From: Glaciecola sp965660625
GTDB taxonomy: Bacteria > Pseudomonadota > Gammaproteobacteria > Enterobacterales > Alteromonadaceae
Reading direction: 5' to 3'
NCBI GenBank assembly: GCA_965660625.1
Contig: CBFIAR010000013.1
Location: 1 to 64,000, forward strand
DNA: 64,000 bases
This document shows positions 15,637 to 25,141 of this stretch, one piece after another (position 1 is the stretch's first letter; the number at the start of each line of letters is the position of its first letter). The position numbers and the translations under genes were made by a program. The notes under the pieces were generated by a model. The model did not search any database, was not told where the DNA came from, and saw only the letters and a list, made by a program, of their open reading frames with translations.

Positions 15637-17203
15637 AGATCAACTGCACACTCGTTCAATCGCCTCAGTACTGGCGATTTTTGACATTTTAATCACTGAT
15701 GCTGATGTTACAGATATCCAAATTGACAATATTGTATTGGACAGTCGAGAAGCGGATCATGGTTCGATGTTTATTGCGCATCAAGGCACTCAGGTTAATG
15801 GCAATACATACATTCAAAATGCGCTCGATAACGGCGCTAAATTCATTCTCGTTAATACCGACAATCCTGAACTTCATGGTGAAAGAGAAAACGTTGGGCA
15901 AGCGTTTATCATGCGTTTTTATGAACTAGAAAAACACATAGGTTCGATATGCAGCGCCTTCCATCAGGATGTATCAAACAGACTACAGTGCATTGCGATT
16001 ACCGGTACCAACGGTAAAACGTCGGTTGCTCACATTTGTGCTCAACTGTCGGCAGCATGTGATGAAGAAGCGGGAACAATAGGCACTATGGGCGTGCGTT
16101 TTTACGCCAAGAGAAAAGAAGCGGTTAAAATTTCAGACACTATCAATACCACGCCAGATATTGCTTCAATGCATTACTTAGCACATTTGGTTGAACATAG
16201 GGGAGGCAAGCGCCTGTGTATTGAAGCATCATCACATGGTTTGCATCAAAAAAGACTGAGTGCTTTCAACGTAGACGTCGCAGCCTTTACAAATTTAACC
16301 CAAGATCACTTAGATTATCACGCTAACCTGGCAGACTATGCAAAGGCCAAACGTCAGTTACTAAAGCAAGACGGTGTGCGTTACGTAGTCGTGAATGCTG
16401 ACGATGAAGAAAGTCAACATTGGATAGAAGAAGCGCCGCAGCATACTACCATTTGCTTATGCAGTGTTAAGCAACCATCGTCAGAAGCGCTACTCAAGAC
16501 GTATGCAAAGCATCAGCAAGATTTTACGTACTGTATGGCGCTAAACCCTCGTTTTACGCCCAGCGGCAGTGAGTTTATGCTTAAAACAAGTTGGGGGACT
16601 GCATGCGTTTCTCTACCTCTAATTGGCCAATTTAACATTGCAAATTTACTCACAGCAATTAGTGCGCTGCTGTTGCAAGGTGCTAGTTTTGAGCAACTAG
16701 TCAACGCTGTTTCGAGCTTAGATGGTGTACCAGGTAGGATGGAAGTTTTCGAATCGGCAACGCATGGCAATATTATTGTCGATTATGCACATACACCGGA
16801 TGCACTCAAACAGGCTTTATTGGCAGCGCGTCAGCACGTCATAGGACAGCTAATCGTGATCTTTGGCTGTGGCGGCGATCGTGATAATTCAAAACGCAGT
16901 CAGATGGGTAAGGTTGCTGAACATTTGGCGGATAATGTGATTCTGACGCAAGACAACAGTCGTAACGAGCTACCTGAAGATATCATTGCTGATATCCAAC
17001 GTGGAATAACAAAAAAATCTAAACTAAGCATCGATTTAGAAAGAACTTCTGCAATCAAGCACGCTTATTTGAATAGTCACTCTGACGATTTGATTGTGGT
17101 TGCAGGAAAAGGCCATGAAGAATACCTCGAATTGAACGCAGTTCGCGAATATTACAATGAGAGGGAATACGTCAAACAGTTAACCATGGAGTTAAGAAGA
17201 TGA
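15623..17203 (+). CDS. murE: UDP-MurNAc-L-Ala-D-Glu:diaminopimelate ligase MurE
   Basis: It adds the third peptide residue, meso-diaminopimelate in Gram-negatives, to UDP-MurNAc-L-Ala-D-Glu using ATP. I choose GTG 15623, which has GAGGGGG at 15611-15617 just before it. A further upstream ATG (15581) in the same frame lies deep in ftsI and has no such site. This gives 526 residues. The P-loop is GTNGKT (128-133), and GCGGDRD and the carbamylated-lysine region follow. The amino-acid-selecting motif, DNPR in DAP-type enzymes, reads DNSR here (444-447). The key Arg447 is kept, so DAP use is still most likely. Confidence 0.95.
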   Translation: MTSNEDQLHTRSIASVLAIFDILITDADVTDIQIDNIVLDSREADHGSMFIAHQGTQVNGNTYIQNALDNGAKFILVNTDNPELHGERENVGQAFIMRFYELEKHIGSICSAFHQDVSNRLQCIAITGTNGKTSVAHICAQLSAACDEEAGTIGTMGVRFYAKRKEAVKISDTINTTPDIASMHYLAHLVEHRGGKRLCIEASSHGLHQKRLSAFNVDVAAFTNLTQDHLDYHANLADYAKAKRQLLKQDGVRYVVVNADDEESQHWIEEAPQHTTICLCSVKQPSSEALLKTYAKHQQDFTYCMALNPRFTPSGSEFMLKTSWGTACVSLPLIGQFNIANLLTAISALLLQGASFEQLVNAVSSLDGVPGRMEVFESATHGNIIVDYAHTPDALKQALLAARQHVIGQLIVIFGCGGDRDNSKRSQMGKVAEHLADNVILTQDNSRNELPEDIIADIQRGITKKSKLSIDLERTSAIKHAYLNSHSDDLIVVAGKGHEEYLELNAVREYYNEREYVKQLTMELRR

Positions 17204-18609
17204 TTTCTGTTTCATTATCTTGGATTGCTGAAAAAGTTGAGGGAAAGCTCAACACTAAAAGCGTCGAAGAACTGCAAATTAAGGGCGTCAGCACGGATAC
17301 GCGAACATTAGAGCCCGGCGATCTATTTATCGCATTAGTGGGGCCGAATCACGATGCTCACGATCACTTATTAAAAGCCCTCGAAAAAGGTGCTGCAGCG
17401 GTTATTGTTAGCAGGCCGGTTGACTGCCCATTGCCGATGATATTGGTTGAGGACACGAAAGGCGCGCTGGGCAAATTGGGTGCAGCTGTTAAGCAAGAAG
17501 TCAATCCTAAAACCGTTGGTATTACCGGTAGTAGTGGTAAAACAACGGTAAAAGAAATGGTGGCATCTATTTTATCAGTGAAGGGCAAAGTGCTTTTTAC
17601 CCAGGGTAACTATAATAACGACATTGGTGTGCCTCTCACTCTACTCAGGCTTGAAAAACAGCACGAGTATGCCGTTATCGAGATGGGTGCCAATCATTTA
17701 GGCGAGATTGCTTACACTACAAATTTAGTCAAGCCTGACGTGGCGACCATTGTCAATGCTGCGGCATCGCATCTTGAGGGCTTTGGCAGCTTGTTCGGTG
17801 TGGCTAGGGCGAAGAGTGAAATTTTCAAAGGCCTTGGCACGACGGGTACAGCGATACTTAATTGCGATAGCCAATTTTATTCTTTTTGGGAAGGCAAGAC
17901 ATCGCATTTGCATTGTTTAACATTTTCTCCGGACTCCGCAGATGGTGACTATCACGCTGAAGATATTGCGATGGGCATGGATGGCTGCGCTGAATTTGAA
18001 TTAGTTTGTCCAATTGGTAACGCAGCAATACGTTTAAGTATTCCAGGTACGCACAACGTTGGAAATGCCCTCGTGGCAGCGGCGATGTCTATTAGCGTTG
18101 GCGCAAATTTAGAAGAGGTGCAGCTTGGTTTGTTTAATATGCGCGAAGTGGGCGGTCGATTAAATGTGAAGCAGTTGACCAATCAAATACGTCTCTTGGA
18201 TGACACCTACAACGCAAACGTTGCCTCCGTGAATGCGGCAATTGATTTATTGGCCACCTTTCCAGGTAACCGCGTATTAGTCCTTGGCGACATGGCAGAA
18301 CTGGGTGATAACGCAAGCTATTATCATGAGCAAGTAGGTGAATATGCTAAATCAAAAGGAATTACATCAATATATTCAATCGGCCCTTTAAGTCATTACG
18401 CAAGCGCAGTGTTTCATGAAAACGGGTTTCACTTTGACAACAAAGAATCTCTTGTTGCAATGCTAAACGAGAATTTGTTTGGTGAGCAAAGGGATATCAG
18501 TATCTTAGTGAAAGGATCGAGAAGTTCAAAAATGGAACTAGTTGCAAAAGCAATTGAGGAAAGCCCCGTGGGAAAGTTCGAAAGGCGTAGGGAGCGTATA
18601 GCATGTTAA
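17200..18609 (+). CDS. murF: UDP-MurNAc-tripeptide:D-Ala-D-Ala ligase MurF
   Basis: 469 residues, near the usual 450. It joins D-alanyl-D-alanine to the UDP-MurNAc tripeptide, completing the soluble precursor. The P-loop GSSGKTT (about 109-115) and the Mur-ligase motifs MGANHLGEI, LDDTYNANVASV and LGDMAELG are present. It overlaps the murE stop (ATGA) and runs 7 bp into mraY. A glycine/arginine-rich tail (EERRRERIAC type) is slightly longer than in E. coli. No defect is seen. Confidence 0.96.
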   Translation: MISVSLSWIAEKVEGKLNTKSVEELQIKGVSTDTRTLEPGDLFIALVGPNHDAHDHLLKALEKGAAAVIVSRPVDCPLPMILVEDTKGALGKLGAAVKQEVNPKTVGITGSSGKTTVKEMVASILSVKGKVLFTQGNYNNDIGVPLTLLRLEKQHEYAVIEMGANHLGEIAYTTNLVKPDVATIVNAAASHLEGFGSLFGVARAKSEIFKGLGTTGTAILNCDSQFYSFWEGKTSHLHCLTFSPDSADGDYHAEDIAMGMDGCAEFELVCPIGNAAIRLSIPGTHNVGNALVAAAMSISVGANLEEVQLGLFNMREVGGRLNVKQLTNQIRLLDDTYNANVASVNAAIDLLATFPGNRVLVLGDMAELGDNASYYHEQVGEYAKSKGITSIYSIGPLSHYASAVFHENGFHFDNKESLVAMLNENLFGEQRDISILVKGSRSSKMELVAKAIEESPVGKFERRRERIAC

Positions 18610-19691
18610 TTTGGCTGGCCGAATGGCTATCAAAGTTCGATGCCGGATTTAACGTCGTACAGTATTTGACCCTGCGTGCTATCTTAAGCACGTTAACCGC
18701 CTTGCTAATCGCTATTTTCATTGGTCCAAAGATGATCCGCTGGTTGCAGACTATGCAGATTGGACAAACCGTGCGTGACGATGGACCACAAAGTCACTTG
18801 TCAAAAGCAGGAACCCCCACTATGGGCGGCTTGCTTATACTCGCTGCGATATTAACTAGCGTTCTGCTATGGGCTGACTTAACTAACAAATATGTTTTAG
18901 TTACGCTCGTTGTTATCGTCGCTTATGGTGTAGTAGGTTTTATTGATGACTACCGAAAGGTGGTTCGTAAAGACCCTAAAGGTTTAATTGCACGCTGGAA
19001 GTATTTTTGGCAGTCAGTGATTGCGATTATTGTTTCAGCATTTTTATACTACACAGCTAACCCCCAAATTGCAGCCGAAACCGCATTAATAGTGCCATTC
19101 TTCAAAGAAGTAATGCCACAGTTAGGTGTGTTTTACATGATTATCGCTTACTTTGCATTAGTTGGGACAAGTAACGCGGTGAATTTAACCGACGGACTCG
19201 ATGGGTTGGCTATCGTTCCAATCATCTTAGTGGCGGGCGCCTTTGCCATATTTGCCTATGTGACGGGTAACATAAATTTTTCTGCCTATCTTAATATTCC
19301 GTTTATACCAATGACCAGTGAGCTGGTGATTGTGTGTACCGCAATTGTGGGCGCAGGCCTCGGTTTTTTATGGTTTAACACTTATCCTGCACAGGTTTTT
19401 ATGGGCGATGTTGGCTCTCTTTCTTTGGGTGCAACACTTGGCTTATTAGCCATTTTAGTTCGCCAAGAAATCGTGTTTATTATAATGGGAGGTGTGTTTG
19501 TCGTCGAAGCACTTTCGGTGATTCTGCAAGTTGGATCTTTTAAAATGCGCGGAAAGCGTATTTTTAGAATGGCACCAATACATCATCACTACGAACTAAA
19601 AGGCTGGCCTGAACCGCGCGTGATTGTAAGGTTTTGGATTATTTCATTAATTTTAGTCCTGATTGGACTGGCAACGTTGAAGTTGAGATAA
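18603..19691 (+). CDS. mraY: Phospho-MurNAc-pentapeptide transferase MraY
   Basis: 362 residues with about ten membrane segments. MraY transfers phospho-MurNAc-pentapeptide to undecaprenyl phosphate, giving lipid I at the inner membrane face. Signature sequences are all present: GTPTMGGLL, FIDDYRKV, NLTDGLDGLA, FMGDVGSLSLG and MAPIHHHYELKGWPE. The length equals the E. coli enzyme (360). It overlaps murF by 7 bp, and its TAA directly abuts the murD ATG. Confidence 0.97.
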   Translation: MLIWLAEWLSKFDAGFNVVQYLTLRAILSTLTALLIAIFIGPKMIRWLQTMQIGQTVRDDGPQSHLSKAGTPTMGGLLILAAILTSVLLWADLTNKYVLVTLVVIVAYGVVGFIDDYRKVVRKDPKGLIARWKYFWQSVIAIIVSAFLYYTANPQIAAETALIVPFFKEVMPQLGVFYMIIAYFALVGTSNAVNLTDGLDGLAIVPIILVAGAFAIFAYVTGNINFSAYLNIPFIPMTSELVIVCTAIVGAGLGFLWFNTYPAQVFMGDVGSLSLGATLGLLAILVRQEIVFIIMGGVFVVEALSVILQVGSFKMRGKRIFRMAPIHHHYELKGWPEPRVIVRFWIISLILVLIGLATLKLR

Positions 19692-21134
19692 ATGAATAGG
19701 GATTTGGCACACCAATCAATTGCCGTGGTCGGCTATGGTATTACCGGGCGCGCATGTGTCCGGTTTTTGCTTTCTCAAGAGGCAAAAGTGTGTGTGCTTG
19801 ACCGCGATGTGAATATTCACGATAAGCTTGTTGCAGACCTTAATACCCCCGAACTCAATGAAGAGATGAAGGTGAGTGCCGCCATCTTTGAGCCGACAAT
19901 GTCATTATCTGGATTTGCAATTGTGGTTCTCAGCCCAGGCGTTAATCCGCATCAGCATTGTTTTGCACAATATCGTCAACAAGGCGGTACGCTCATTGGT
20001 GATATCGAACTATTTGCTTGGTTTAATAAAACACCGCTGATCGGCATTACAGGTTCAAACGGTAAAACAACCGTAACAGATATGTTGGGTAAAGTACTTA
20101 CTCATGCCGGTTTGCAGGTTGAGCTAGCAGGAAACTATGGCAAATGCGCAATCGACCTTTTATTAGAAGAAGCGAGCCGAGTCAAACCTCTTGATGTGGT
20201 TGTATTAGAGCTATCGAGCTATCAGTTAGAAATGACCGAATCACTGCAACTTGAATTTGCGACTATCCTAAATATTACAGAGGATCACTTAGATCGTCAT
20301 GGTAGCTTTGAGGCATATAAGTTAGCCAAACAACGTATTTTTGGTATGACAAAAAAAATAATCGTGTGTCGAGATGAAGCGCTCAGTTATCCTGTTAGTT
20401 GTGTTGTAAATAACGCGCAAGATAATCACTTCAAAATACCCATCATTTGCGCTGAGGTAGGTTTACAAAACAGTGAGACAGCATATTCAATTGGCGTAGT
20501 TCAAGACACATGTGAACCCTGCGTCCAATTCGACGGTAGATGCCTTTTTACGCTGTCTGACTTACAGCTAAAAGGCGCTCATAACTACATTAATGCCATG
20601 ATCGTAATGGCTATATGCGATCAACTGATGCTCGATAGAAAGCTAACTATTGACGCTATCTGTGCATATAAGGGCCTAGCGCATCGTTTTCAAACTATCC
20701 ACGTGTCCACGAAAATTGTCGGCGATAAAACCTCACACATTACCTGGGTTAATGATTCAAAAGCAACAAACGTTGGCGCTTGTCAGGCCGCTTTGGCTTG
20801 CTTTAAAAATGTCGATGATTATCTCGTACTCATTGCTGGTGGCGACGCAAAGGGGGTTGATTTATTGCCGTTGAAAGAACTAATAGATTCTCAAGTTAAA
20901 CACCTCATTGTCATGGGGAAAGATGCGTCAAAGTTTATCCAAATTGTACCGAATGCAGTGCGCGTTCGTGACCTTCAGGAAGCCGTGTCAACAGCGTTAT
21001 CGCTGTTGCAAAAAGCAGATTATGAGAATGCCGTTGTTTTGCTTTCTCCAGCTTGCGCGAGCCTTGATATGTTTTCTAACTATCAAGAAAGAGGCGATGT
21101 TTTTGTGAATGCAGTCAAGGAGCAGGTGGCATAA
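19692..21134 (+). CDS. murD: UDP-MurNAc-L-alanine:D-glutamate ligase MurD
   Basis: 480 residues, somewhat longer than E. coli MurD (438). It adds D-glutamate to UDP-MurNAc-L-Ala. The N-terminal nucleotide-sugar domain begins VVGYGITGRACVRFL. The P-loop is GSNGKTT, followed by GNYGK, LELSSYQLE, NITEDHLDRHG and VNDSKATNVGA. The extra length is spread over loops around 220-270, where the sequence is less conserved (SCVVNNAQDNHFKIPIICAE). The start directly follows the mraY stop. Its stop overlaps the ftsW start (TAATG). Confidence 0.95.
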   Translation: MNRDLAHQSIAVVGYGITGRACVRFLLSQEAKVCVLDRDVNIHDKLVADLNTPELNEEMKVSAAIFEPTMSLSGFAIVVLSPGVNPHQHCFAQYRQQGGTLIGDIELFAWFNKTPLIGITGSNGKTTVTDMLGKVLTHAGLQVELAGNYGKCAIDLLLEEASRVKPLDVVVLELSSYQLEMTESLQLEFATILNITEDHLDRHGSFEAYKLAKQRIFGMTKKIIVCRDEALSYPVSCVVNNAQDNHFKIPIICAEVGLQNSETAYSIGVVQDTCEPCVQFDGRCLFTLSDLQLKGAHNYINAMIVMAICDQLMLDRKLTIDAICAYKGLAHRFQTIHVSTKIVGDKTSHITWVNDSKATNVGACQAALACFKNVDDYLVLIAGGDAKGVDLLPLKELIDSQVKHLIVMGKDASKFIQIVPNAVRVRDLQEAVSTALSLLQKADYENAVVLLSPACASLDMFSNYQERGDVFVNAVKEQVA

Positions 21135-22432
21135 TGGCGAATAACACTATGCAAACCAGCAATAAATTATCTGCTTTGTTTGCTGCTCGGCATGAAAACG
21201 CAACTGACAGCGATAGCAAGCAAAGTCGTCCATACGATCTTATGCTAGTGTTAATTGCCATAACCTTGTTTGCGATTGGCTTTGTGATAGTAACCTCGGC
21301 ATCAATGCCAATAGCTGAACGGTTGTATGGCAATCCATTTTACTTCGCTATTCGTCACGCTATTTATATTGGTATAGCCATTATCGCTGCTATGATCGTG
21401 CTTAATTTGCCGATGAATTTTTGGCGCGCTGCTAATCCTTATTTACTGTTGTTCGCGATTGCTTTACTCGTAGCAGTACTCATTATTGGTCGCACTGTGA
21501 ATGGCAGTACCCGCTGGATCGTGATCGGTCCAATTACGATACAAGCAGCAGAACCCGCTAAGCTGTTTTTCTTTTGCTACCTGGCTGGCTATTTGGTGAG
21601 ACGATACGAAGAAATCACCGAAAACTTTAAAGGATTTGTTAAGCCACTGGCGGTCTTTTTCTTACTCGCAGTTTTATTGCTTAATCAACCTGACTTGGGT
21701 ACCGTTATCGTGATGTTTGCGACTACTATCGGTTTATTGTTTTTGGGTGGCGCTAAATTATGGCAGTTCTTTGGATTAGTGTTTACCGGTGTTTTGGCTG
21801 TTGTCGCACTGATACTGTTTGAACCGTACAGAGTTAAACGTGTTACCGCTTTTCTCGATCCTTGGGCTGACCCATTTGGCTCTGGTTACCAGTTAACACA
21901 GTCGCTGATGGCGTATGGTCGAGGTTCTTGGTTTGGTCAAGGGTTAGGAAATAGTCTGCAAAAACTCGAATTTTTACCCGAAGCGCATACCGACTTTATC
22001 ATGGCAATATTAGCCGAAGAATTGGGCTACATCGGTGTGTTATTCGTCCTCTTGCTCATCCTTTCGATGGTTGCTATTGCGCTTCGTATTGGTAACAAAG
22101 CGATGGCGCAAGAACGTCCTTTCGATGGCTTTTTGGCCTACGGTATTGGTATTTGGTTCAGCTTTCAAACTGCTGTAAATGTTGGGGCAAGTACAGGGAT
22201 CTTACCAACTAAAGGCTTAACCTTGCCGTTAGTGAGCTATGGCGGTTCTTCACTGATTGTTATGTCAGTCGCGGTTGCCATATTGTTACGCATCGATTTT
22301 GAATTGAGAGTTGATGGTGTGCAGGCGCTCAAGCGCGGGGGCGGTAGCAAAAAAACGAATAAAAAAGGCAGTAGCAGGAAGGCAGAACAAAAGATATCAC
22401 AGGCTTCCGAAGGGGTAGCTAACGATGACTAA
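21134..22432 (+). CDS. ftsW: Septal peptidoglycan polymerase FtsW (SEDS family)
   Basis: 432 residues with about ten membrane segments. FtsW polymerises glycan strands from lipid II at the septum, in complex with FtsI. SEDS motifs present include NGSTRWI, PAEPAKL-like QAAEPAKLFFF, the RVTAFLDPWADPFGSGYQ loop, PEAHTDFI with its essential Asp, and TKGLTLPLVSYGGSS. The cytoplasmic tail after about 395 is rich in Lys, Gly and Ser. The gene overlaps murD by 1 bp and murG by 8 bp. Confidence 0.96.
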   Translation: MANNTMQTSNKLSALFAARHENATDSDSKQSRPYDLMLVLIAITLFAIGFVIVTSASMPIAERLYGNPFYFAIRHAIYIGIAIIAAMIVLNLPMNFWRAANPYLLLFAIALLVAVLIIGRTVNGSTRWIVIGPITIQAAEPAKLFFFCYLAGYLVRRYEEITENFKGFVKPLAVFFLLAVLLLNQPDLGTVIVMFATTIGLLFLGGAKLWQFFGLVFTGVLAVVALILFEPYRVKRVTAFLDPWADPFGSGYQLTQSLMAYGRGSWFGQGLGNSLQKLEFLPEAHTDFIMAILAEELGYIGVLFVLLLILSMVAIALRIGNKAMAQERPFDGFLAYGIGIWFSFQTAVNVGASTGILPTKGLTLPLVSYGGSSLIVMSVAVAILLRIDFELRVDGVQALKRGGGSKKTNKKGSSRKAEQKISQASEGVANDD

Positions 22433-23600
22433 GATTACCGATATTCAAGAAAAACCTTCGTCGAACAAAGCGTTGCCGCAACACTATGTTAGCGCTTCTG
22501 AAGCCTCTGCTATTCTCAGCAATCCATTGTTAGTGGTAATGGCTGGAGGGACCGGCGGGCATGTATTCCCTGGCCTAGCCGTTGCGCATGAAATGATACA
22601 ACAAGGTTGGCGAGTAGAGTGGTTTGGTACTGCGGATAAAATGGAAGCGCAGTTGGTTCCCAAACATGGTTTTAAGATTCATTTTCTGGAGGTAAATGGC
22701 GTTCGCGGTAAAGGTATTGTAGCGAAAGCCTTCGCTCCGCTAATGCTGATTTCAGCGGTTTGGCAAGCGAGAAAAATACTAAAAAAATTACGGCCAAAGG
22801 CGGTGTTAGGCATGGGTGGCTTCGCTAGTGGTCCTGGCGGTATTGCCGCTTGGACATTAAACATACCGATTATCATACATGAACAAAACGCGGTTTTTGG
22901 TATGACTAATAAATGGTTGGCGAAAGTCGCTAAGCGAGTGCTTTGTGGGTTTGATGTCAAAGCGTCTGCGATTGCAAATCGTTCGCCTATCAATGTTGAA
23001 TTTGTTGGTAATCCGGTGCGAGCTGAGTTTTTTCATACAGTTAAAGTAGAGCACAAGGACAAGGTTTTTCGCGTTCTTATTGTTGGCGGTAGTTTAGGCG
23101 CGCAGGCCTTGAATCAGCACGTCCCCGCGGTTATTAATCAACTTCGTCAAAAATACACAATAAGCGTTGTGCATCAAGCCGGTAAGGGCAAAGCGGAGCC
23201 GGTGAAAGCGCAATACAAGCAACAAAACGATGTCGTGCTTGAATTCATCGATGATATGCCTACTGAATTTGCGAAGGCTGACATTGTGATATGTCGCGCA
23301 GGCGCTTTGACAGTTGCGGAAGTGGCGACCACTGAAAGTTGCGCTGTTTTTGTGCCGTTACCAATTGCAGTTGATGATCATCAAACTTACAATGCGAGAT
23401 CATTGAGCGACAATGATGCCGCAATACTCATTCAGCAGGACAAGCTTGCCGAAACTTTGTATTCGCACTTAGATGTCTTGTTGTCAAATTCAGATAAGAT
23501 AAGAGAGATGGGGCGCAAAGCAAAAGCGCTTTGTATTCAAAACGCCACACTCAAAGTAGCCTCTGCCATAGTGCAGGAAGGTTTAAGGGATACATTGTGA
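22425..23600 (+). CDS. murG: UDP-GlcNAc:lipid I N-acetylglucosaminyltransferase MurG
   Basis: It makes lipid II from lipid I on the inner face of the membrane. The GT-B fold markers are VVMAGGTGGHVFPGLAVA, IIHEQNAVFGMTN, VGGSLGAQALN and a CRAGALTVAE region near the sugar-nucleotide site. At 391 residues it carries about 30 more N-terminal residues than E. coli MurG (355). The start at 22425 has AAGGGG at 22411-22416 with good spacing, so the extension seems real. The stop overlaps the murC GTG. Confidence 0.95.
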   Translation: MTKITDIQEKPSSNKALPQHYVSASEASAILSNPLLVVMAGGTGGHVFPGLAVAHEMIQQGWRVEWFGTADKMEAQLVPKHGFKIHFLEVNGVRGKGIVAKAFAPLMLISAVWQARKILKKLRPKAVLGMGGFASGPGGIAAWTLNIPIIIHEQNAVFGMTNKWLAKVAKRVLCGFDVKASAIANRSPINVEFVGNPVRAEFFHTVKVEHKDKVFRVLIVGGSLGAQALNQHVPAVINQLRQKYTISVVHQAGKGKAEPVKAQYKQQNDVVLEFIDDMPTEFAKADIVICRAGALTVAEVATTESCAVFVPLPIAVDDHQTYNARSLSDNDAAILIQQDKLAETLYSHLDVLLSNSDKIREMGRKAKALCIQNATLKVASAIVQEGLRDTL

Positions 23601-25141
23601 GTATTGAAAATAATCCATCGGCCGGTGCGATTGACCGGCTTAAGAAAAAATCTATTGAGAATTCGATTGCTGAGTTAACGACTGAGCGGAGCGATAACCC
23701 TATGGCATTGATGCCGCATAAAATGCGCCGTGTGCAAAAACTGCATTTTGTTGGCATTGGTGGCGCTGGAATGGGCGGTATCGCTGAAGTTGTGCTGAAT
23801 TTAGGCTACCAGGTGTCTGGCTCTGACATAAAGCATAGCAGCATGACGGCTCGTTTAATCAAGCTAGGTGCTGACATTTTTATAGGTCATGCCGCTGAAA
23901 ATGTGCAGCAAGCAGATGCGGTTGTTGTGTCTAGCGCCATTAATAAAAGTAATCCTGAAATCCAAATCGCGACCAAGCTGCGTATTCCGATTATTCGTCG
24001 TGCAGAAATGTTAGCTGAGTTAATGCGGTTCCGCTATGGTATTGCCGTAGCGGGAACGCACGGCAAAACCACCACAACGAGTTTAATCGCGACCATATTT
24101 TCCCAAGCTAAGCTCGATCCGACCTATGTTATTGGTGGACTGCTCAATAGTGCGGGCACGAATGCAAAATTAGGAGCGAGTAAATATCTGATCGCTGAAG
24201 CAGACGAAAGTGACGCTTCATTTTTACATTTGCAACCAACACTGTCAGTGATAACCAATATAGAAGCAGACCACCTCGAAGCGTATCAAGGTGACTTCGC
24301 TAAAATGAAAAACGCTTACGTTGAGTTTCTGCACAACTTACCTTTCTATGGTTTAGCGGTTGTCTGTGGTGATGACGAAGTAGTGCAAGAAATTTTGCCT
24401 AAAGTCGGCCGGAAATACCTAAGCTATGGCCAAACAGAGGGCAATGATTATCGAGCAGTTGACGTTAAATATGAACTGAATTTCAGTCACTTTACGGTTC
24501 AACGCAAAGATAAAACAGCGCTGTATGTAAAACTTAGTTTGCCTGGTATTCATAACGTGTTGAACGCTACGGCTGCTATTGCGGTAGCGACTGATGAAGG
24601 TATTAGCGATGCAGATATTCTCTTAGCGCTGCAAAGTTTTCAAGGTATTGGGCGTCGTTTTCAAGTACTGGGCCAATTTACTCAGGACTATGGCAGTACC
24701 ATTTTAGTCGATGATTACGGTCATCATCCAACGGAAGTAGCAATGACGATTGCCGCGGCGCGCAATAACTGGAAAGAGAAGCGGGTTGTGATGATTTATC
24801 AACCGCATCGATATTCTCGAACACGGGACCTATACGAAGATTTTGTAGAAGTTTTGTCGCAAGTTGATGTGTTATTGTTGCTCGATATTTACGCAGCCAG
24901 CGAAGACCCTATTGACGGTATCGACAGTAAGTCTTTGTGTCGTTCTATTCGCCAACGCGGCAATGTAGAACCCATTTACGTCAGTTCAGCGCCAAATTTG
25001 TATAAAATTTTGGCTGATGTGTTAAACGATGGTGACGTGCTTTTCGCACAAGGTGCAGGTAATATTGGTGAGATTGCACAATCCTTAGCTCTCACTCAAT
25101 TGAATAAAACAGCATTGTTGAAAAAGGCGAGCGATGCATGA
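23597..25141 (+). CDS. murC: UDP-MurNAc:L-alanine ligase MurC
   Basis: It adds the first residue, L-alanine, to UDP-MurNAc. The start GTG 23597 overlaps the murG stop and has TAAGGGA 6 bp upstream, so I prefer it over an earlier in-frame start at 23531 inside murG. This gives 514 residues, with about 35 leading residues before the family start region (MRRVQKLHFVGIGGAGM). ATG 23702 remains a possible internal start. The P-loop is GTHGKTTTTS, and EADESDASF, DDYGHHPTE and YQPHRYSRT are conserved. Its stop overlaps the ddlB ATG (ATGA). Confidence 0.95.
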   Translation: MSIENNPSAGAIDRLKKKSIENSIAELTTERSDNPMALMPHKMRRVQKLHFVGIGGAGMGGIAEVVLNLGYQVSGSDIKHSSMTARLIKLGADIFIGHAAENVQQADAVVVSSAINKSNPEIQIATKLRIPIIRRAEMLAELMRFRYGIAVAGTHGKTTTTSLIATIFSQAKLDPTYVIGGLLNSAGTNAKLGASKYLIAEADESDASFLHLQPTLSVITNIEADHLEAYQGDFAKMKNAYVEFLHNLPFYGLAVVCGDDEVVQEILPKVGRKYLSYGQTEGNDYRAVDVKYELNFSHFTVQRKDKTALYVKLSLPGIHNVLNATAAIAVATDEGISDADILLALQSFQGIGRRFQVLGQFTQDYGSTILVDDYGHHPTEVAMTIAAARNNWKEKRVVMIYQPHRYSRTRDLYEDFVEVLSQVDVLLLLDIYAASEDPIDGIDSKSLCRSIRQRGNVEPIYVSSAPNLYKILADVLNDGDVLFAQGAGNIGEIAQSLALTQLNKTALLKKASDA

